This document shows, in pieces, positions 1 to 8,773 of a stretch of 64,000 bases of DNA. The DNA comes from Pseudomonas sp. B20(2017) (GTDB lineage Bacteria; Pseudomonadota; Gammaproteobacteria; Pseudomonadales; Pseudomonadaceae), in assembly GCF_002113125.1 (NCBI RefSeq), contig NZ_NEJP01000004.1:248001-312000 (forward strand). The letters are read 5' to 3'. Below the pieces are notes generated by a model. It was not told where the DNA came from. It saw nothing but the letters and a program-made list of their open reading frames with translations, and did not search any database. Positions within the stretch are counted from its first letter, which is position 1, and every line of letters begins with the position of its first letter. A program made the position numbers and the translations under genes.

Positions 1-603
1 GATGAAAACATCAACGGCATCGCCACGGACATCGTGCGCGAGATGTTCAAGCGTGCCGGTATCACTTACAGCCTGACCCTGCGCTTCCCTTGGGAACGGG
101 TCTACAAGCTGGCGCTGGAGAATCCCGGTTACGGTGCGTTTGTCATGGCGCGGCTGCCGGATCGCGAAAAGCTCTTCAAGTGGGTCGGCCCGATCGGCCC
201 GGACGACTGGGTCATGCTGGCCAAGGCCGACAGCAAGATCACCCTCGAAACCCTCAATGACGCGCGCAGGTACAAGATCGGCGCCTACAAGGGCGATGCG
301 ATTGCCGAGACTTTGACAAAACAGGGGCTGAAGCCGGTGGTGGTGCTGCGCGATCAGGATAACGCCAAGAAACTTGTCAGTGGCCAGATCGACCTCTGGG
401 CCACCGGCGATCCTGCCGGCCGTTATCTGGCGCGACAGGATGGCGTGACCGGATTGAAAACAGTGCTGCGCTTCAACAGTGCAGAGCTCTATCTGGCCTT
501 GAACAAGGACGTGTCCGATGAGGCGGTCGCCAAGTTGCAGGCAGCACTGGATCAGATGCGCAAGGACGGCGTGGTCGACGAGATCATGGGGCGGTATCTG
601 TAG
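1..603 (+). CDS. Periplasmic amino-acid-type substrate-binding protein (5' end outside window)
   Basis: The reading frame is open from base 1, so the gene is cut by the window edge. About 200 C-terminal residues are present. The text resembles the bacterial family 3 periplasmic binding fold (SBP_bac_3): 'GIATDIVREMFKRAGI' near the start matches the segment after the first ligand strand, 'IGAYKGDAIAETL' the second-lobe entry, and 'MRKDGVVDEIMGRYL' the usual C-terminal helix. Such proteins catch polar amino acids or similar small solutes in the periplasm for an ABC importer, or act alone. No transporter gene follows, so it may be an orphan or the last gene of an operon lying upstream. Its last 20 bases overlap the end of the convergent gene on the other strand. 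The ligand cannot be read from this fragment. Confidence 0.85.
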   Translation, partial: DENINGIATDIVREMFKRAGITYSLTLRFPWERVYKLALENPGYGAFVMARLPDREKLFKWVGPIGPDDWVMLAKADSKITLETLNDARRYKIGAYKGDAIAETLTKQGLKPVVVLRDQDNAKKLVSGQIDLWATGDPAGRYLARQDGVTGLKTVLRFNSAELYLALNKDVSDEAVAKLQAALDQMRKDGVVDEIMGRYL

Positions 604-1972
604 CTGTCTGGATGACTTCCATTGGTTGAGGGGGAAGAGTGACCTCATCATTCTTTTTCAGGAAAACTTCAGCCTTTGTCGAGCCTGACACCGCCGAAGG
701 GCAAAGGATGCTTTGCTCATCTGCCTGGGTCGGATATTCGGTCAGGTAAATACTTGAGTCATCGCTGTAACCGAAAATTGTCGCTACTGGCGTGCCGTCA
801 GCTCGTGTCAGCTCGTAGTAACTGTGCAGCTGGAAAACCGCTACGGATGTTTTTTTCGCCGCGATGGTGAAGACTATCGGTGGGCGTGACTCCTCCCATC
901 CGCTGGCCAATTCCTCAGTGTGAGTGAACTGTTTGTGCAAACGCGCGGAAAACCGCGTGGCACGGACATCGCTGAGTGCTGTGACAGGCCAGGCCTTTTC
1001 GATTTCGATGGAAGTCAGGCGGTTGAATATTTGCATTGCCGTCGCGTTTTGCGCTCGAGGTGCCGACCATTTCAACGTCTTGCGTTTGTCGGTGTCGTTG
1101 TGGTCGAACCCGATGAGCAGATACTGATCTGTTCGTTTCATTAGGTAAAACGGGGATTTGAGAAATTGTTCTCCGGCGGTTGTGTAATCCCTGACAGCGA
1201 ACCACGGAAGTCGAACAGTCTGAGTGGTCATTGCTGTTCCTGCGTCCGAAGGTACAGAGTGTTGGTTGAGCACGGGCGCTGCAGGCGCAGAGTCGGTCCG
1301 AACAGGGATCTGCATCCGTAAGGCATACGCAGCAATGTGAGTCGACGGTTTAGTGTGGCTCTGGACGCCGATGAAGGTTCCTGCAGCGAAGTAGATCTCA
1401 CCTGGCTCGGCCGTCGGCGGTTCGATGCTCCAGGCGCTGAAGTTTTGCGTAGCACCGCTCCCCTTGTCATTCCAGATCGAATCGCCAACTCTGGCTGCAA
1501 TGACCAGATCCTCACGGATGCAACGTACGACGTTGGACGAAGGTTTGCTGTGGTCATTGGAGCAGACCAGACCCAGCGCCACGTAGCCGACGGGAGCTAT
1601 CGGGCGCCATATCGATGTACGGGTCGAAATAGATGAGCCGGAATGTTTCCAGACAAGCTCAAAGTCATCGGGCCGCATCAGGGCTTTGCCACGAGAGGAC
1701 TCGATGCCTTCTGAGTCGCTTTCGCAGACAACGGCCGCAACGATCTCGCCGTTGATATCGGCACTGCTATGAATCGCGATATCGCCCAGCGGGAAGTATC
1801 CAGGTAATGCATCGGGCGCAGGCGTAGGGCGCCAGAATCCGGCAGGGCTTGAGCGTGAGCCTCTGGTTTCCCAGATTCGATGAAACTCCGTGGTAAAGCT
1901 GATCAGCAGGTTGTCGAGTTTGATGGGCTCCATCCGCTCGATTGGCTGGGATGTTTTTTCTTGAGTTTTCAT
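584..1972 (-). CDS. Vps62-like (DUF946) domain protein of unknown function
   Basis: The product is a 462-residue protein without a signal peptide or membrane segment. It shows the signature of the Vps62/DUF946 family twice: 'FWRP' at about residues 46-49 followed by 'GYFPLGDI', and 'IWRPIAPVGYVALG' at about 121-134. Between and after these are 'IREDLV', 'IWNDKGSGA' and 'FSAWSIEPP', which fit the repeated beta-prism-like units of that family. The family is best known from fungi and plants and is sporadic in bacteria; no activity is established for the bacterial members. The start is ATG at 1972 with an AGGA-type ribosome site about 9 bases upstream. The gene is monocistronic and its stop codon lies inside the end of the neighbouring binding-protein gene. 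The role is unknown. Confidence 0.7.
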   Translation of the reverse strand: MKTQEKTSQPIERMEPIKLDNLLISFTTEFHRIWETRGSRSSPAGFWRPTPAPDALPGYFPLGDIAIHSSADINGEIVAAVVCESDSEGIESSRGKALMRPDDFELVWKHSGSSISTRTSIWRPIAPVGYVALGLVCSNDHSKPSSNVVRCIREDLVIAARVGDSIWNDKGSGATQNFSAWSIEPPTAEPGEIYFAAGTFIGVQSHTKPSTHIAAYALRMQIPVRTDSAPAAPVLNQHSVPSDAGTAMTTQTVRLPWFAVRDYTTAGEQFLKSPFYLMKRTDQYLLIGFDHNDTDKRKTLKWSAPRAQNATAMQIFNRLTSIEIEKAWPVTALSDVRATRFSARLHKQFTHTEELASGWEESRPPIVFTIAAKKTSVAVFQLHSYYELTRADGTPVATIFGYSDDSSIYLTEYPTQADEQSILCPSAVSGSTKAEVFLKKNDEVTLPPQPMEVIQTATDTAP

Positions 1973-2084
1973 AAGTCAGTCCTGATAGAGAAGTGCTGCC
2001 AGTGGGCCGCGTTCTGTCGCAGGGCTGACTATCTAAAACCGGAAAGGAGGCCAGGTGGTAACTATGTACAGTCGTTCTCGGTAT

Positions 2085-2861
2085 TTATCGGTAGACGCCG
2101 TCTTTGCCATGGGCGGCCGTAGCGCGATTGCTGCGCACACTGATCATCTGCTTGATGTCGATCCACTCGATGCCTTGAGCTTTCAATTTCGGCAATTCCC
2201 GCTCCAGCACGGCCAGGGTCTGTGGATAAGGATGGCCGATCATCACCGCCGAGCCCTGCTTGCGGGCCAGGCTGATTGCGGTCTGTAGCTGAGTGAAAAT
2301 CGCCGCCTCGGTACGTTCGTCATCGAGAAATACATCCCGCGAAACGCTCGCAAGATCGATTTTCTGCGCCTGTTGCGCAGCGACCGTCTGGGCGCTGGTG
2401 CGACTGTCGACGAAGAACTTGTGGCGGCGTTGCAATTCACCCATCAGCCACGCCATCGCCACGGGTTGTGCGGTCATGCGACTGCCCATGTGGTTGTTGA
2501 TGCCGGCGGTGTAGGGGACCATTTTGAACGCAGCGTTCAGGCGTTTCTCGAGTTCTTCGATGGGCAGTTCGGGATGCCAGGCGAACGGGCCGGTGGCCGG
2601 GTCCATCGGCATGTGCAAGATCACGATCTTGCCGGCGCGATGGGCTTCGCGGGCAAATTCGGTGGCGTGCGGGGTGTCGGGCATGATTGCCGTAGTGACT
2701 GGCCCGGGCAGGGCGAGCACGCGGCGATCCCGGGGCAAGTTCTGCCCCAGGTCGTCGATGATCAGCGTCAGGTAGGCTTTTTGAGGAGTTGGTCTGGCAG
2801 GTTCTGCGTGAGCAGCACCCGCCAGACAGCACAGCAGGACGAAGAGGAAACGCAAAGACAT
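2085..2861 (-). CDS. Divergent polysaccharide deacetylase family protein (YibQ-like)
   Basis: From the ATG at 2861 the protein has about 258 residues and starts with a signal peptide (MSLRFLFVLLCCLAGAAHA). Conserved blocks of the divergent polysaccharide deacetylase family (Pfam Polysacc_deac_2) follow: 'LTLIIDDLGQN', 'ILHMPMDP', 'INNHMGSRMT', 'FFVDSRTS', 'DVFLDD' and 'VMIGHPYP'. The Asp pair and the His of NNHMGS sit where carbohydrate esterases bind metal. The substrate is unknown, but the periplasmic setting beside ctpA and envC suggests a cell-wall role. A TTG at 2867 would overlap the TGA of ctpA, so translational coupling is possible and the exact start is uncertain. The order gpmI-envC-(ctpA)-yibQ-like resembles the enterobacterial gpmM-envC-yibQ cluster. 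Confidence 0.85.
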   Translation of the reverse strand: MSLRFLFVLLCCLAGAAHAEPARPTPQKAYLTLIIDDLGQNLPRDRRVLALPGPVTTAIMPDTPHATEFAREAHRAGKIVILHMPMDPATGPFAWHPELPIEELEKRLNAAFKMVPYTAGINNHMGSRMTAQPVAMAWLMGELQRRHKFFVDSRTSAQTVAAQQAQKIDLASVSRDVFLDDERTEAAIFTQLQTAISLARKQGSAVMIGHPYPQTLAVLERELPKLKAQGIEWIDIKQMISVRSNRATAAHGKDGVYR

Positions 2862-2863
2862 CC

Positions 2864-4183
2864 TCAACGGCCGGACGTGATGCTCAGGCCTTTGAGCAGG
2901 CTCAGGGCCTGGGCCAGCTGGTAATCGTCATCCTGCGGCATCGCCTTGGCCTTGCCGCCAGAACCGGTGGGCTTGTCCGCGCCGCCGTTGCCGTTGCCCA
3001 GGTGGCCTTGCAGATCAGCTTCCTTGAAGTAATCGCCGTCCGCCTCATTGGTGATCTTGGCGCGGCGTACTTCGATGTCCGGGACGATGCCCTGGGCCTG
3101 GATCGAGCGACCGTTCGGGGTGAAGTACAGTGCAGTGGTGATCTTCAGCGCGCGGTCATTGTTCAGCGGCAGCACGGTCTGCACCGAGCCCTTGCCGAAG
3201 CTGGTGGTGCCCATGACCACGGCGCGTTTCTGATCCTGCAGGGCGCCGGCAACGATTTCCGAGGCCGAGGCACTGCCACCGTTGATCAGCACCACCATCG
3301 GCACCGCTTCGCTCTCGTCCTTGCCGGTTGCATTGAAGCGCAATTCGGAGTTGGCGATCCGGCCCTTGGTGTAGACGATCAGGCCTTTGGTGATGAAGTG
3401 GTCGACCACTTCCACCGCCGCTTGCAGCACGCCACCCGGGTTATTGCGCAGGTCGAGGATGATGCCTTTGAGCTTCTTGCCGTTGTCCTTGCGCAGCTTG
3501 GCCAGGGCCTTGGAGACCTCTTCGCCGGTCTTGACCTGGAACTGGGTGATGCGGATCAGACCATAACCTGATTCCAGCAGTTGCGCCTTGACGCTCTTCA
3601 CCTGGATTACCGCGCGGGCCAGGGTTACGTCGAATGGCGTGCCGCCGTCGCGCACCAGGGTCAGGGTGATTTTCTGGCCGATCTTGCCACGCATCTTGTC
3701 CACGGCTTCGGTCATGCTCTGGCCGCGGGTCGGCTGGCCGTTGATCTTGACGATGAAGTCACCGGCCTGAATGCCGGCCTTCGACGCCGGGGTGTCGTCG
3801 ATTGGCGAAACGACCTTGATGAAGCCGTCTTCCGAGCCGACTTCGATGCCCAGACCGCCGAACTCACCGCTGGTGCTTTCCTGCAGCTCGGTGAAATCTT
3901 CCGGGCCGAGGTAGGCAGAGTGCGGATCGAGGTTGCTGAGCATGCCCTTGATCGCGTTTTCCAGCAGGGTCTTGTCGTCCACCGGCTCGACATACGCGGC
4001 CTTGATCCGGTCCATGACCTCGGCGAAGGTGCGCAACTCTTCCAGCGGCAACGGGGCTTTGCTGGTCGCGGCAGTACCTGCCGGAGCAACGGCCGGAGCC
4101 GGTTGAGCGGCGAACGCCAGAGGCGCACCGATCACCAGGGCGATCGTCAGGGCCAGCGAGCTAAGACGGGACAAATGCAGCAT
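2864..4183 (-). CDS. ctpA: Carboxy-terminal processing serine protease, S41 family
   Basis: The 439-residue protein carries an N-terminal signal peptide (about residues 1-26), a PDZ domain (about 105-180, 'GLGIEVGSEDGFIKV' to 'LVRDGG') and an S41 peptidase domain. The catalytic Ser-Lys dyad is visible: Ser306 in 'NGGSASASEI' and Lys331 in 'SFGKGSVQT', 25 residues apart as in E. coli Prc. Members of this family in Pseudomonas degrade peptidoglycan cross-link hydrolases in the periplasm, acting with an outer-membrane lipoprotein partner. The start ATG at 4183 has an AGGAG site 9 bases upstream. The gene lies 33 bases after envC and overlaps the possible start of the deacetylase gene, so the set is probably one transcript concerned with wall remodelling. 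Confidence 0.95.
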   Translation of the reverse strand: MLHLSRLSSLALTIALVIGAPLAFAAQPAPAVAPAGTAATSKAPLPLEELRTFAEVMDRIKAAYVEPVDDKTLLENAIKGMLSNLDPHSAYLGPEDFTELQESTSGEFGGLGIEVGSEDGFIKVVSPIDDTPASKAGIQAGDFIVKINGQPTRGQSMTEAVDKMRGKIGQKITLTLVRDGGTPFDVTLARAVIQVKSVKAQLLESGYGLIRITQFQVKTGEEVSKALAKLRKDNGKKLKGIILDLRNNPGGVLQAAVEVVDHFITKGLIVYTKGRIANSELRFNATGKDESEAVPMVVLINGGSASASEIVAGALQDQKRAVVMGTTSFGKGSVQTVLPLNNDRALKITTALYFTPNGRSIQAQGIVPDIEVRRAKITNEADGDYFKEADLQGHLGNGNGGADKPTGSGGKAKAMPQDDDYQLAQALSLLKGLSITSGR

Positions 4184-4216
4184 GTCGAACGAACTCCTAA
4201 TGTAGGTAACTCACGC

Positions 4217-5503
4217 CTATCCTTGCGCGCGGCACCATTGCGCCGGATCACTCGGGTGACCCTGCTGACGAATTGCGAAATACAGCGCTGGAGTGTCCTG
4301 GCCGCCACTGTTGCCGACAGTGGAGATGGACTCACCGGCTTTAACCACGTCACCCGCCGATTTGAGCAGCGTCTGATTGTGGCCGTAAAGACTCAGAAAA
4401 CCGTTGCCGTGGTCAAGGATCACCAGTAGTCCTGCACCGCGTAGCCAGTCTGCAAACACCACGCGCCCACCGTGTACGGCATGCACCTGGCTGCCGGCAG
4501 AGGCGCTGATCATGACGCCGTCCCACTTGGTGCGGGCATCGTCGCCACGGGTTTCGCCGAAGCGTGCCAGTAGTCGACCATCAACCGGCCATGGAAGTTT
4601 TCCCCGACTTGACGCAAAAGGGCCACCGAAGGTCTCGCCGCCGCTGGATACCAGGGCGCCGGGCGTCGATCTGACCGGTTTGCGTGGGGCGTCGGAGTTT
4701 TCCGCCTCGGCCTCACGCAAGCGCTTTTTTTCGACTTCCTGCTGGGCAATGAGCGCTTTCTGCCGCGCTTCTTCTGCCTCACGAGCCTGGCGGGCCAGGG
4801 TTTCTTCAATGGTTTTAAGGACTTTAGACAGGTCTGCCTGATCCTGCTCGCGGGCGGCGAGCTTCTGGTCCCGGGCCTTCACGTCGTCGTTCAGTTTGGC
4901 AAGGGCCTGCTGGCGCTCCTTGCGGACCTTGTCGAGCGCTTCGCGCCGAGTGTCGAGATCGCTTTGCTGCACCAGCAATTGCGCCTGCTGCAGGCCGATG
5001 TCCTTTTCGACATTGGCCAGTTGGCGCAGGGTTTCGTTGAAGCTCTTCAACTGCTCCAGGCGAGCCTGGCTCAGGTAGTCGTAATAGGTGAGCGTGCGGG
5101 CGAATTTCTCGGGATTCTGCTGGTTGAGCAGCAGCTTGAGGTATTCCTGGCGACCATTCTGGTAGGCGGCGCGGGCCTGGATGGCGATCAGTCGCTGCTG
5201 TTCAGTGCGCGCGCTCTGGAGTTTTTTTTTCTCCGCATCGAGCCGCTGCAGCTCGGATTCGCTCTTCTTCAGCTCTTTCTGCAGGGCTTCGACCTGTTTC
5301 TCGAGCTTGCCCATCTCGGTTTCGGTGCCCTTGAGCTCCTTTTGCACGCCGGATTTTTCTTCCTGGAGCTTGCCCAGCAGTTTTTTCAGCTCGGCGATGT
5401 CCTGGCGCGTGGCGTCCAGTTGCTGTTGGGTTTGCGCGCGCTCATCCGCGAAGGCCGGTTGGAGCAGGCATGTCAGAGCGAGGGCGATCAGGACGCGAAG
5501 CAT
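4217..5503 (-). CDS. envC: Murein hydrolase activator, LytM-domain protein
   Basis: From ATG at 5503 the product has 428 residues: a signal peptide (MLRVLIALALTCLLQPAFA), a long Gln/Glu/Lys-rich coiled coil over roughly residues 20-270, and a C-terminal LytM (M23) domain from about 310. The LytM domain is degenerate: it reads 'KWDGVMI' and 'ALYFAIR' where active M23 peptidases have zinc-binding HxxxD and HxH. E. coli EnvC has the same losses and works as an allosteric activator of the amidases AmiA/AmiB during septum splitting, recruited by FtsEX through the coiled coil. Position between gpmI and ctpA is the usual Pseudomonas arrangement. The frame stays open far upstream of 5503, but the signal peptide fixes the start there. 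Confidence 0.93.
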   Translation of the reverse strand: MLRVLIALALTCLLQPAFADERAQTQQQLDATRQDIAELKKLLGKLQEEKSGVQKELKGTETEMGKLEKQVEALQKELKKSESELQRLDAEKKKLQSARTEQQRLIAIQARAAYQNGRQEYLKLLLNQQNPEKFARTLTYYDYLSQARLEQLKSFNETLRQLANVEKDIGLQQAQLLVQQSDLDTRREALDKVRKERQQALAKLNDDVKARDQKLAAREQDQADLSKVLKTIEETLARQAREAEEARQKALIAQQEVEKKRLREAEAENSDAPRKPVRSTPGALVSSGGETFGGPFASSRGKLPWPVDGRLLARFGETRGDDARTKWDGVMISASAGSQVHAVHGGRVVFADWLRGAGLLVILDHGNGFLSLYGHNQTLLKSAGDVVKAGESISTVGNSGGQDTPALYFAIRQQGHPSDPAQWCRAQG

Positions 5504-5639
5504 AGAGGCGGGCGGCACCAGGGTAAGGGACGGCCTAGTATGCCCGCCCGACGCGGCAAAAAAAACGCCCAATTGGGACTGTGTGATAACTGGGGTGCCG
5601 GACAGAGTGAAATCCTCTTTGAAAACCCCACAAACCAAT

Positions 5640-5727
5640 GTGGGAGCGGGCTTGCCCGCGATGGCGTCTGAACATTCAACATAGTTGTTGGCTGTCAGAT
5701 TGCTATCGCGAGCAAGCTCGCTCCCAC
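5640..5727. repeat. Inverted pair of REP elements (REPIN)
   Basis: Two copies of the Pseudomonas REP core face each other: GTGGGAGCGGGCTTGCCCGCGAT at 5640-5662 and its reverse-complement type at 5705-5727, separated by 42 bases. Each copy is itself a hairpin (GCGGGCTT/CGCGA arms). They fill the gap between envC and gpmI. Confidence 0.9.
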
Positions 5728-5754
5728 AGGGTTTGAGGTGTTTTTGCGGGCGGA

Positions 5755-7281
5755 TTACACCAGAATCGAAGTGCCAGTCATTTCCGCCGGTTTTTCCAGG
5801 CCCAGCAGTTTCAGCATGGTCGGCGCCACGTCCGCCAGCACGCCGCCTTCGCGGACTTTCAGGTCGCGCTTGCCGACATAAATGAACGGCACCGGCTCGG
5901 TGGTGTGCGCAGTGTGCGCTTGCCCGGTGGACTCGTCGGCCATCTGCTCGACGTTGCCGTGGTCGGCGGTGATCAGCGCTTCGCCGCCGACTTTTTCCAG
6001 GGCTTCGACGATGCGACCTACGCAGGTGTCCAGGCATTCCACGGCTTTCACTGCGGCTTCGAACACGCCGCTATGGCCGACCATGTCGCCGTTGGCGTAG
6101 TTGACCACAATCACGTCGTAGCGCTGATTCTCGATGGCCTCGACGATGCGGTCGGTGACTTCCGGCGCGCTCATTTCCGGCTGCAAGTCATAGGTGGCGA
6201 CTTTCGGCGACGGGATCAGGATGCGTTCTTCGCCCGGGAACGGTTCTTCACGACCGCCGGAGAAGAAGAAGGTCACGTGGGCGTATTTCTCTGTTTCGGC
6301 GATTCGCAACTGGGTCTTGCCGTTTTTCGCCAAGTAGTCGCCGAGCACGTTTTCCAGGCTGCCCGGGGCAAAGGCTGCGGGGGCCGGGATGCTGGCGGCG
6401 TATTGGGTCAGGCCCACGTACTGCACTTTTGGCTGGCGTGCGCGCTCGAATTCCTTGAAACCGTCTTCAACAAACACGCGGCTCAGCTCGCGGGCGCGGT
6501 CGGCGCGGAAGTTCATGAACACCACGGCGTCGCCGTCTTCGACTTTTACCGGCTCACCGATGCTGGTGGCTTTGACGAATTCGTCGCTCTCGCCACGGGC
6601 GTAAGCGGCTTCCAGACCTTCCTGGGCAGTGGCGGCGTTGAATTCGCCGTTGCCATCAACGATCAGGTTGTAGGCTTGGGACACGCGGTCCCAACGATTG
6701 TCGCGATCCATGGCGTAGTAGCGGCCGATCAGGCTGGCGATGCGGCCTTTGCCGAGGGCCTGGAAAGTCGCGTCGAGCAGTTCGATCGACGAAGCGGCGC
6801 TTTTTGGCGGGGTGTCACGGCCGTCGAGGAAAGCGTGCAGGTAGATTTTTTCGGCGCCGCGCTTGAAGGCCAGTTCGGCCATGGCGATCAGGTGATCCTG
6901 GTGGCTGTGAACGCCGCCATCCGACAGCAGGCCCATGAAATGCACGGCCTTGCCAGCGGCCACGGCTTTGTCCACGGCGGCGCAGATGGTCGGGTTCTCG
7001 AAGAACTCGCCGTCGCGGATCGCTTTGGTCACGCGCGTGAAGTCCTGATACACCACGCGGCCGGCGCCGAGGTTCATGTGGCCGACTTCGGAGTTGCCCA
7101 TCTGGCCGTCCGGCAGACCGACGTCCATGCCGCTGCCCGAGATCAAGCCGTTCGGCACGGTAGCCCACAGGCGATCCAGAACAGGCTTCTTGGCCGCATA
7201 AACGGCGTTGGATTCGGGGCTGTCGCTGTGACCGAAGCCGTCGAGAATCATCAGGACCAAAGGTTTAGGCGTGGTAGTCAT
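5755..7281 (-). CDS. gpmI: 2,3-bisphosphoglycerate-independent phosphoglycerate mutase
   Basis: This enzyme interconverts 3- and 2-phosphoglycerate using two Mn ions and a phosphoserine intermediate. The 508-residue protein starts '[19 protein letters not shown]', with metal ligand Asp in the ILDG motif, and has the catalytic Ser64 in '[11 protein letters not shown]'. Further metal-binding blocks '[11 protein letters not shown]' and '[11 protein letters not shown]' are intact, and the length is that of the family. A GTG nine bases upstream (7290) is in frame, but the ATG at 7281 gives the usual N-terminus. It is divergent from the rhodanese-grxC-secB operon, with about 150 bases of shared upstream DNA, and leads into envC after a REPIN. 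Confidence 0.96.
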   Translation of the reverse strand: MTTTPKPLVLMILDGFGHSDSPESNAVYAAKKPVLDRLWATVPNGLISGSGMDVGLPDGQMGNSEVGHMNLGAGRVVYQDFTRVTKAIRDGEFFENPTICAAVDKAVAAGKAVHFMGLLSDGGVHSHQDHLIAMAELAFKRGAEKIYLHAFLDGRDTPPKSAASSIELLDATFQALGKGRIASLIGRYYAMDRDNRWDRVSQAYNLIVDGNGEFNAATAQEGLEAAYARGESDEFVKATSIGEPVKVEDGDAVVFMNFRADRARELSRVFVEDGFKEFERARQPKVQYVGLTQYAASIPAPAAFAPGSLENVLGDYLAKNGKTQLRIAETEKYAHVTFFFSGGREEPFPGEERILIPSPKVATYDLQPEMSAPEVTDRIVEAIENQRYDVIVVNYANGDMVGHSGVFEAAVKAVECLDTCVGRIVEALEKVGGEALITADHGNVEQMADESTGQAHTAHTTEPVPFIYVGKRDLKVREGGVLADVAPTMLKLLGLEKPAEMTGTSILV

Positions 7282-7372
7282 GGAATCCACTCGTGGCTAA
7301 TAAGAAGAGGGCGATGGAAAAGGGAGTTGGAGTTTAAAGCGAAGTTCCGGCGGCGTCACCGCCGGACGGGGT

Positions 7373-7400
7373 TTGGCCGACCATAGTGGCTGTGTATACT
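7373..7400 (+). promoter_or_regulatory. Probable sigma-70 promoter of the rhodanese-grxC-secB operon
   Basis: A -35-like TTGGCC (7373-7378) and a good -10 TATACT (7395-7400) are spaced by 16 bases, with the start codon 33 bases further on. It lies in the gpmI/rhodanese divergent region. Confidence 0.55.
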
Positions 7401-7433
7401 GGCCGACATTTTAACGCCCTGGAACCTCCTTCG

Positions 7434-7847
7434 ATGGTTGCTCACCTGATTGAATTTGCCACTAACCACTACATTCTTGTCGGTATCTTCGTCGTACTGC
7501 TGGCTTTGCTGCTGGCGCATACGGTGCAGGGCGGCGGTAAAAGCCTGAGCACGGGCGAGCTGACCGCACTGGTCAACAAGGAAGCCGGCGTGGTGGTGGA
7601 CATCCGTCCGAGCAAGGACTACGCCGCCGGTCACATCGTTGGCGCGGTGAACATTCCCCAGGACAAACTGGCCGCCCGTATCGGCGAGCTGGAAAAACAC
7701 AAGGCCAAGACCATCATTCTGGTCGACGCCCTGGGCCAGACTGCCGGGACCCACGCCCGCGAGCTGATGAAGGCCGGCTTCACCGCCGCCAAGCTGTCCG
7801 GCGGGATTTCCAGCTGGAAAGGCGACAACCTGCCGTTGGTGAAGTGA
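7434..7847 (+). CDS. Membrane-anchored rhodanese-like protein without active-site cysteine
   Basis: From ATG at 7434 the protein has 137 residues. One N-terminal membrane segment (about residues 10-32, 'YILVGIFVVLLALLLAH') is followed by a single rhodanese fold ('VVVDIRPSKDYAAGHIVGAVNIP', a CH2-type motif, then 'LSGGISSWKGDNLP'). The loop that should hold the catalytic Cys reads 'IILVDALGQTAGTHA', and the whole protein contains no cysteine, so it cannot be a sulfurtransferase by the usual mechanism. It matches E. coli YibN in position, one base upstream of grxC and before secB. A docking or protein-contact role at the inner membrane is an inference. GCCCTGGAACCTCC upstream supplies a weak ribosome site. 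Confidence 0.88.
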   Translation: MVAHLIEFATNHYILVGIFVVLLALLLAHTVQGGGKSLSTGELTALVNKEAGVVVDIRPSKDYAAGHIVGAVNIPQDKLAARIGELEKHKAKTIILVDALGQTAGTHARELMKAGFTAAKLSGGISSWKGDNLPLVK

Positions 7848-7848
7848 T

Positions 7849-8103
7849 ATGAGCGACGTCATCGTCTACTCCAGCGATTACTGCCCTTACTGCTCGCGCG
7901 CCAAGTACCTGCTCGCGAACAAAGGCGTGGCCTTCGAAGAGATCAAGGTCGATGGCAAGCCGCAGGTGCGCGCCGCCATGGCCCAGAAGGCCGGACGTAC
8001 GTCCGTGCCGCAGATCTGGATCGGCGAAAAGCACATCGGCGGTTGTGATGATTTGTTTGCCCTGGAGCGCGCCGGCAAGCTCGACGCGCTGCTCAAGGCC
8101 TGA
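7849..8103 (+). CDS. grxC: Glutaredoxin 3
   Basis: The 84-residue protein has the dithiol motif CPYC at residues 11-14, the cis-Pro loop 'TSVPQIWIG' and the glutathione-binding 'GGCDDLFAL'. Length and motifs fit class I bacterial glutaredoxin 3, a cytoplasmic glutathione-dependent disulfide reductant. It starts one base after the stop of the rhodanese gene and is followed by secB after about 50 bases, as in E. coli (yibN-grxC-secB). Confidence 0.96.
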   Translation: MSDVIVYSSDYCPYCSRAKYLLANKGVAFEEIKVDGKPQVRAAMAQKAGRTSVPQIWIGEKHIGGCDDLFALERAGKLDALLKA

Positions 8104-8156
8104 CCTGCTGCACACGTAAAGAACCCTAAAAGACCCAAGATCAGAAAGGATCTGAG

Positions 8157-8642
8157 ATGACTGACCAACAGAACACTGCAGCCAGCGAAGAAGAAACCGC
8201 ACCGCAATTCTCCTTGCAGCGCATCTACGTACGCGACCTGTCCTTCGAAGCCCCGAAAAGCCCGGCGATCTTCCGTCAGCAGTGGGATCCGGCGGTCGCT
8301 CTGGATCTGAACACTCGCCAGAAAGCCCTGGAAGGTGATTTCTACGAAGTCGTGCTGACCCTGTCCGTCACCGTGAAAAACGGTGAAGAAGTGGCCTTCA
8401 TCGCTGAAGTGCAACAGGCCGGTATCTTCCTGATCAAGAACCTGGACGCGGCTTCGATGAGCCACACCCTGGGTGCGTTCTGCCCGAACATCCTGTTCCC
8501 TTACGCTCGCGAAACCCTGGACAGCCTGGTGACCCGCGGTTCGTTCCCGGCCCTGATGCTGGCACCGGTGAACTTCGACGCCCTGTACGCGCAAGAGCTG
8601 CAGCGCATGCAGGAATCCGGCGAGACCCCGACCGTTCAGTAA
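8157..8642 (+). CDS. secB: Protein-export chaperone SecB
   Basis: The 161-residue acidic protein has the SecB fold throughout: '[16 protein letters not shown]' at the start, '[21 protein letters not shown]' in the middle and the signature '[32 protein letters not shown]' region near the C-terminus. SecB is a cytoplasmic tetramer that keeps precursor proteins unfolded and hands them to SecA. A ribosome site (AGAAAGGATCTGAG) precedes the ATG at 8157. It is the last gene of the operon; a REPIN follows. Confidence 0.97.
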   Translation: MTDQQNTAASEEETAPQFSLQRIYVRDLSFEAPKSPAIFRQQWDPAVALDLNTRQKALEGDFYEVVLTLSVTVKNGEEVAFIAEVQQAGIFLIKNLDAASMSHTLGAFCPNILFPYARETLDSLVTRGSFPALMLAPVNFDALYAQELQRMQESGETPTVQ

Positions 8643-8670
8643 ATGATCTGAGCGTTGACGCAAGTCCAAT

Positions 8671-8758
8671 GTGGGAGCGGGCTTGCTCGCGAAAGCGGTG
8701 TGTCAGGTGGCATAAATGTCATCTGATGCGGCCCCTTCGCGAGCAAGCCCGCTCCCAC
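8671..8758. repeat. REPIN between secB and trmL
   Basis: GTGGGAGCGGGCTTGCTCGCGAA at 8671-8693 faces its inverse at 8736-8758. It lies between convergent genes and can fold on either transcript, so it may help 3'-end stability. Confidence 0.9.
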
Positions 8759-8773
8759 ATTTGTTATGCGGTG

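Noticed and set aside
5504..6037. N-terminal extension of EnvC through the REPIN and into gpmI
   Set aside because: It would remove the signal peptide from the N-terminus and translate a repeat element; start set at 5503.
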